60,857 nucleotides of DNA. Source: Gemmatimonadota bacterium. Lineage in GTDB: Bacteria; Latescibacterota; UBA2968; UBA8231. Shown piece by piece: positions 60,611 through 60,857 of this stretch. The translations under genes and the position numbers were made by a program. Under the pieces are notes generated by a model. That model searched no databases, was not told where the DNA came from, and saw only the letters and a program-made list of their open reading frames with translations. Where the stretch lies: NCBI GenBank assembly GCA_018673255.1, contig JABHDC010000240.1, forward strand, positions 1-60,857, in the 5' to 3' direction. Numbering within the stretch: position 1 is the first letter of the stretch; each line of letters opens with the position of its first letter.

Positions 60611-60670
60611 GCCACTGGTGCAGCGTGGCGCCCGCGTGGGAACCGAATTGCGTCACGCTGCACCAGTGGC
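60611..60670. repeat. 17-bp perfect inverted repeat (hairpin)
   Basis: GCCACTGGTGCAGCGTG (60611-60627) and CACGCTGCACCAGTGGC (60654-60670) are exact reverse complements separated by 26 nt. It starts 5 bp after the stop of the dehydrogenase gene on the minus strand and precedes the MFS gene. There is no T-tract, so it is not a standard terminator; it may be a mobile-type intergenic repeat or an mRNA-stabilising hairpin. Confidence 0.85.
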
Positions 60671-60675
60671 GGATC

Positions 60676-60857
60676 TCACTCCTTCAGCGAAAAACCATTC
60701 ACCTGCTCGTAGTAAAGGGCCAGGCCACCGTGGTCGACGTCGTCGTGCCCGGCAGCCAGCATGGCCTGCATCATCTCCATGACCTGTGACGACAGGGGCA
60801 TGGCCACATGCAGTTGCCGCGAGGTCTCGGCCACGTTGGCCAGATCCTTCACATGCA
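60676..60857 (-). CDS. C-terminus of a 3-hydroxyisobutyrate dehydrogenase-type enzyme (partial)
   Basis: The minus strand is open for 60 codons up to the window edge and ends in TGA at 60678-60676. The visible part, HVKDLANVAETSRQL, then MPLSSQVMEMMQAMLAAGH, DDVDHGGLALYYE, matches the C-terminal helical domain of beta-hydroxyacid dehydrogenases (3-hydroxyisobutyrate, tartronate semialdehyde reductase). KD in HVKDL would be the catalytic-lysine block's neighbour KDL common in the family. The NAD-binding half lies beyond the window. It is upstream of the MFS and aldo/keto reductase genes, on the same strand. Confidence 0.8.
   Translation of the reverse strand, partial: HVKDLANVAETSRQLHVAMPLSSQVMEMMQAMLAAGHDDVDHGGLALYYEQVNGFSLKE

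Overview
This is a GC-rich, densely coding window of about 61 kb from a Gram-negative bacterium with an outer membrane. It carries a TonB-dependent receptor, lipoproteins with lipoboxes, a periplasmic parvulin, and several large secreted proteins ending in FlgD/CHU-type Ig-like C-terminal domains. That repertoire, together with a sulfatase, phytanoyl-CoA dioxygenase, GH29, a DUF5054 protein, ornithine-cyclodeaminase-like and PHP proteins, suggests an environmental FCB-group lineage such as Latescibacterota or a relative. The taxonomy is inference only. I saw no rRNA, tRNA, CRISPR array, insertion sequence or phage gene.

Layout. 1-6.8 kb (minus): a probable operon of histidine kinase, TIM-barrel-like protein, OCD/mu-crystallin protein, MFS transporter and a sulfatase cut by the window edge. 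7.0-15.1 kb: a hypothetical helical protein, a strong terminator, a DUF5054/GH38-like enzyme, a PHP protein, an ECF sigma factor fused to a HEAT-repeat region, a threonine-dehydratase-like enzyme and a rhodanese lipoprotein. 15.2-22 kb: Na/Pi cotransporter, a 1,093-residue secreted mosaic protein, a cysteine-synthase-like enzyme and a small membrane protein. 22-30.5 kb (minus): a tightly packed operon of GH29 fucosidase, M14 peptidase, SGNH hydrolase, YfhO-like protein, DUF2723 protein and a small HAD protein. 30.6-36.3 kb: DUF4389 protein, a candidate selenoprotein, M20 peptidase, aminotransferase, PilZ membrane protein and an EEP-family hydrolase. 36.3-48.7 kb (minus): a surface-protein locus with three paralogous secreted proteins, a parvulin lipoprotein, a CBM9-like protein and a large probable outer-membrane protein. 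48.9-51.8 kb: a lipoprotein with a tandem repeat at its 3' end, a secreted metallophosphatase and a gene remnant. 51.9-56.8 kb (plus): operon of PhyH dioxygenase, PdxA, lipoprotein and TonB-dependent receptor. 56.9-58.2 kb: an ArsR regulator with two SRPBCC proteins. 58.2-60.9 kb (minus): aldo/keto reductase, MFS transporter and the C-terminus of a beta-hydroxyacid dehydrogenase.

The most striking observation is an ArsC/thioredoxin-like gene at 31358-31711 (minus). Its redox CxxC is written TGA-ACC-AGT-TGC (UxxC), and a 7-bp stem with a GTT loop lies 23 nt after the TGA, which is the geometry of a bacterial SECIS element. A conventional gene caller sees only an 85-codon fragment. Other points of note are the sigma-HEAT fusion, the surface-protein locus, two TCAACC-N4-GGTTGA palindromes in front of arsR (one containing its start codon), an exact TGTGA-N6-TCACA site, and a 17-bp perfect inverted repeat near the right edge.
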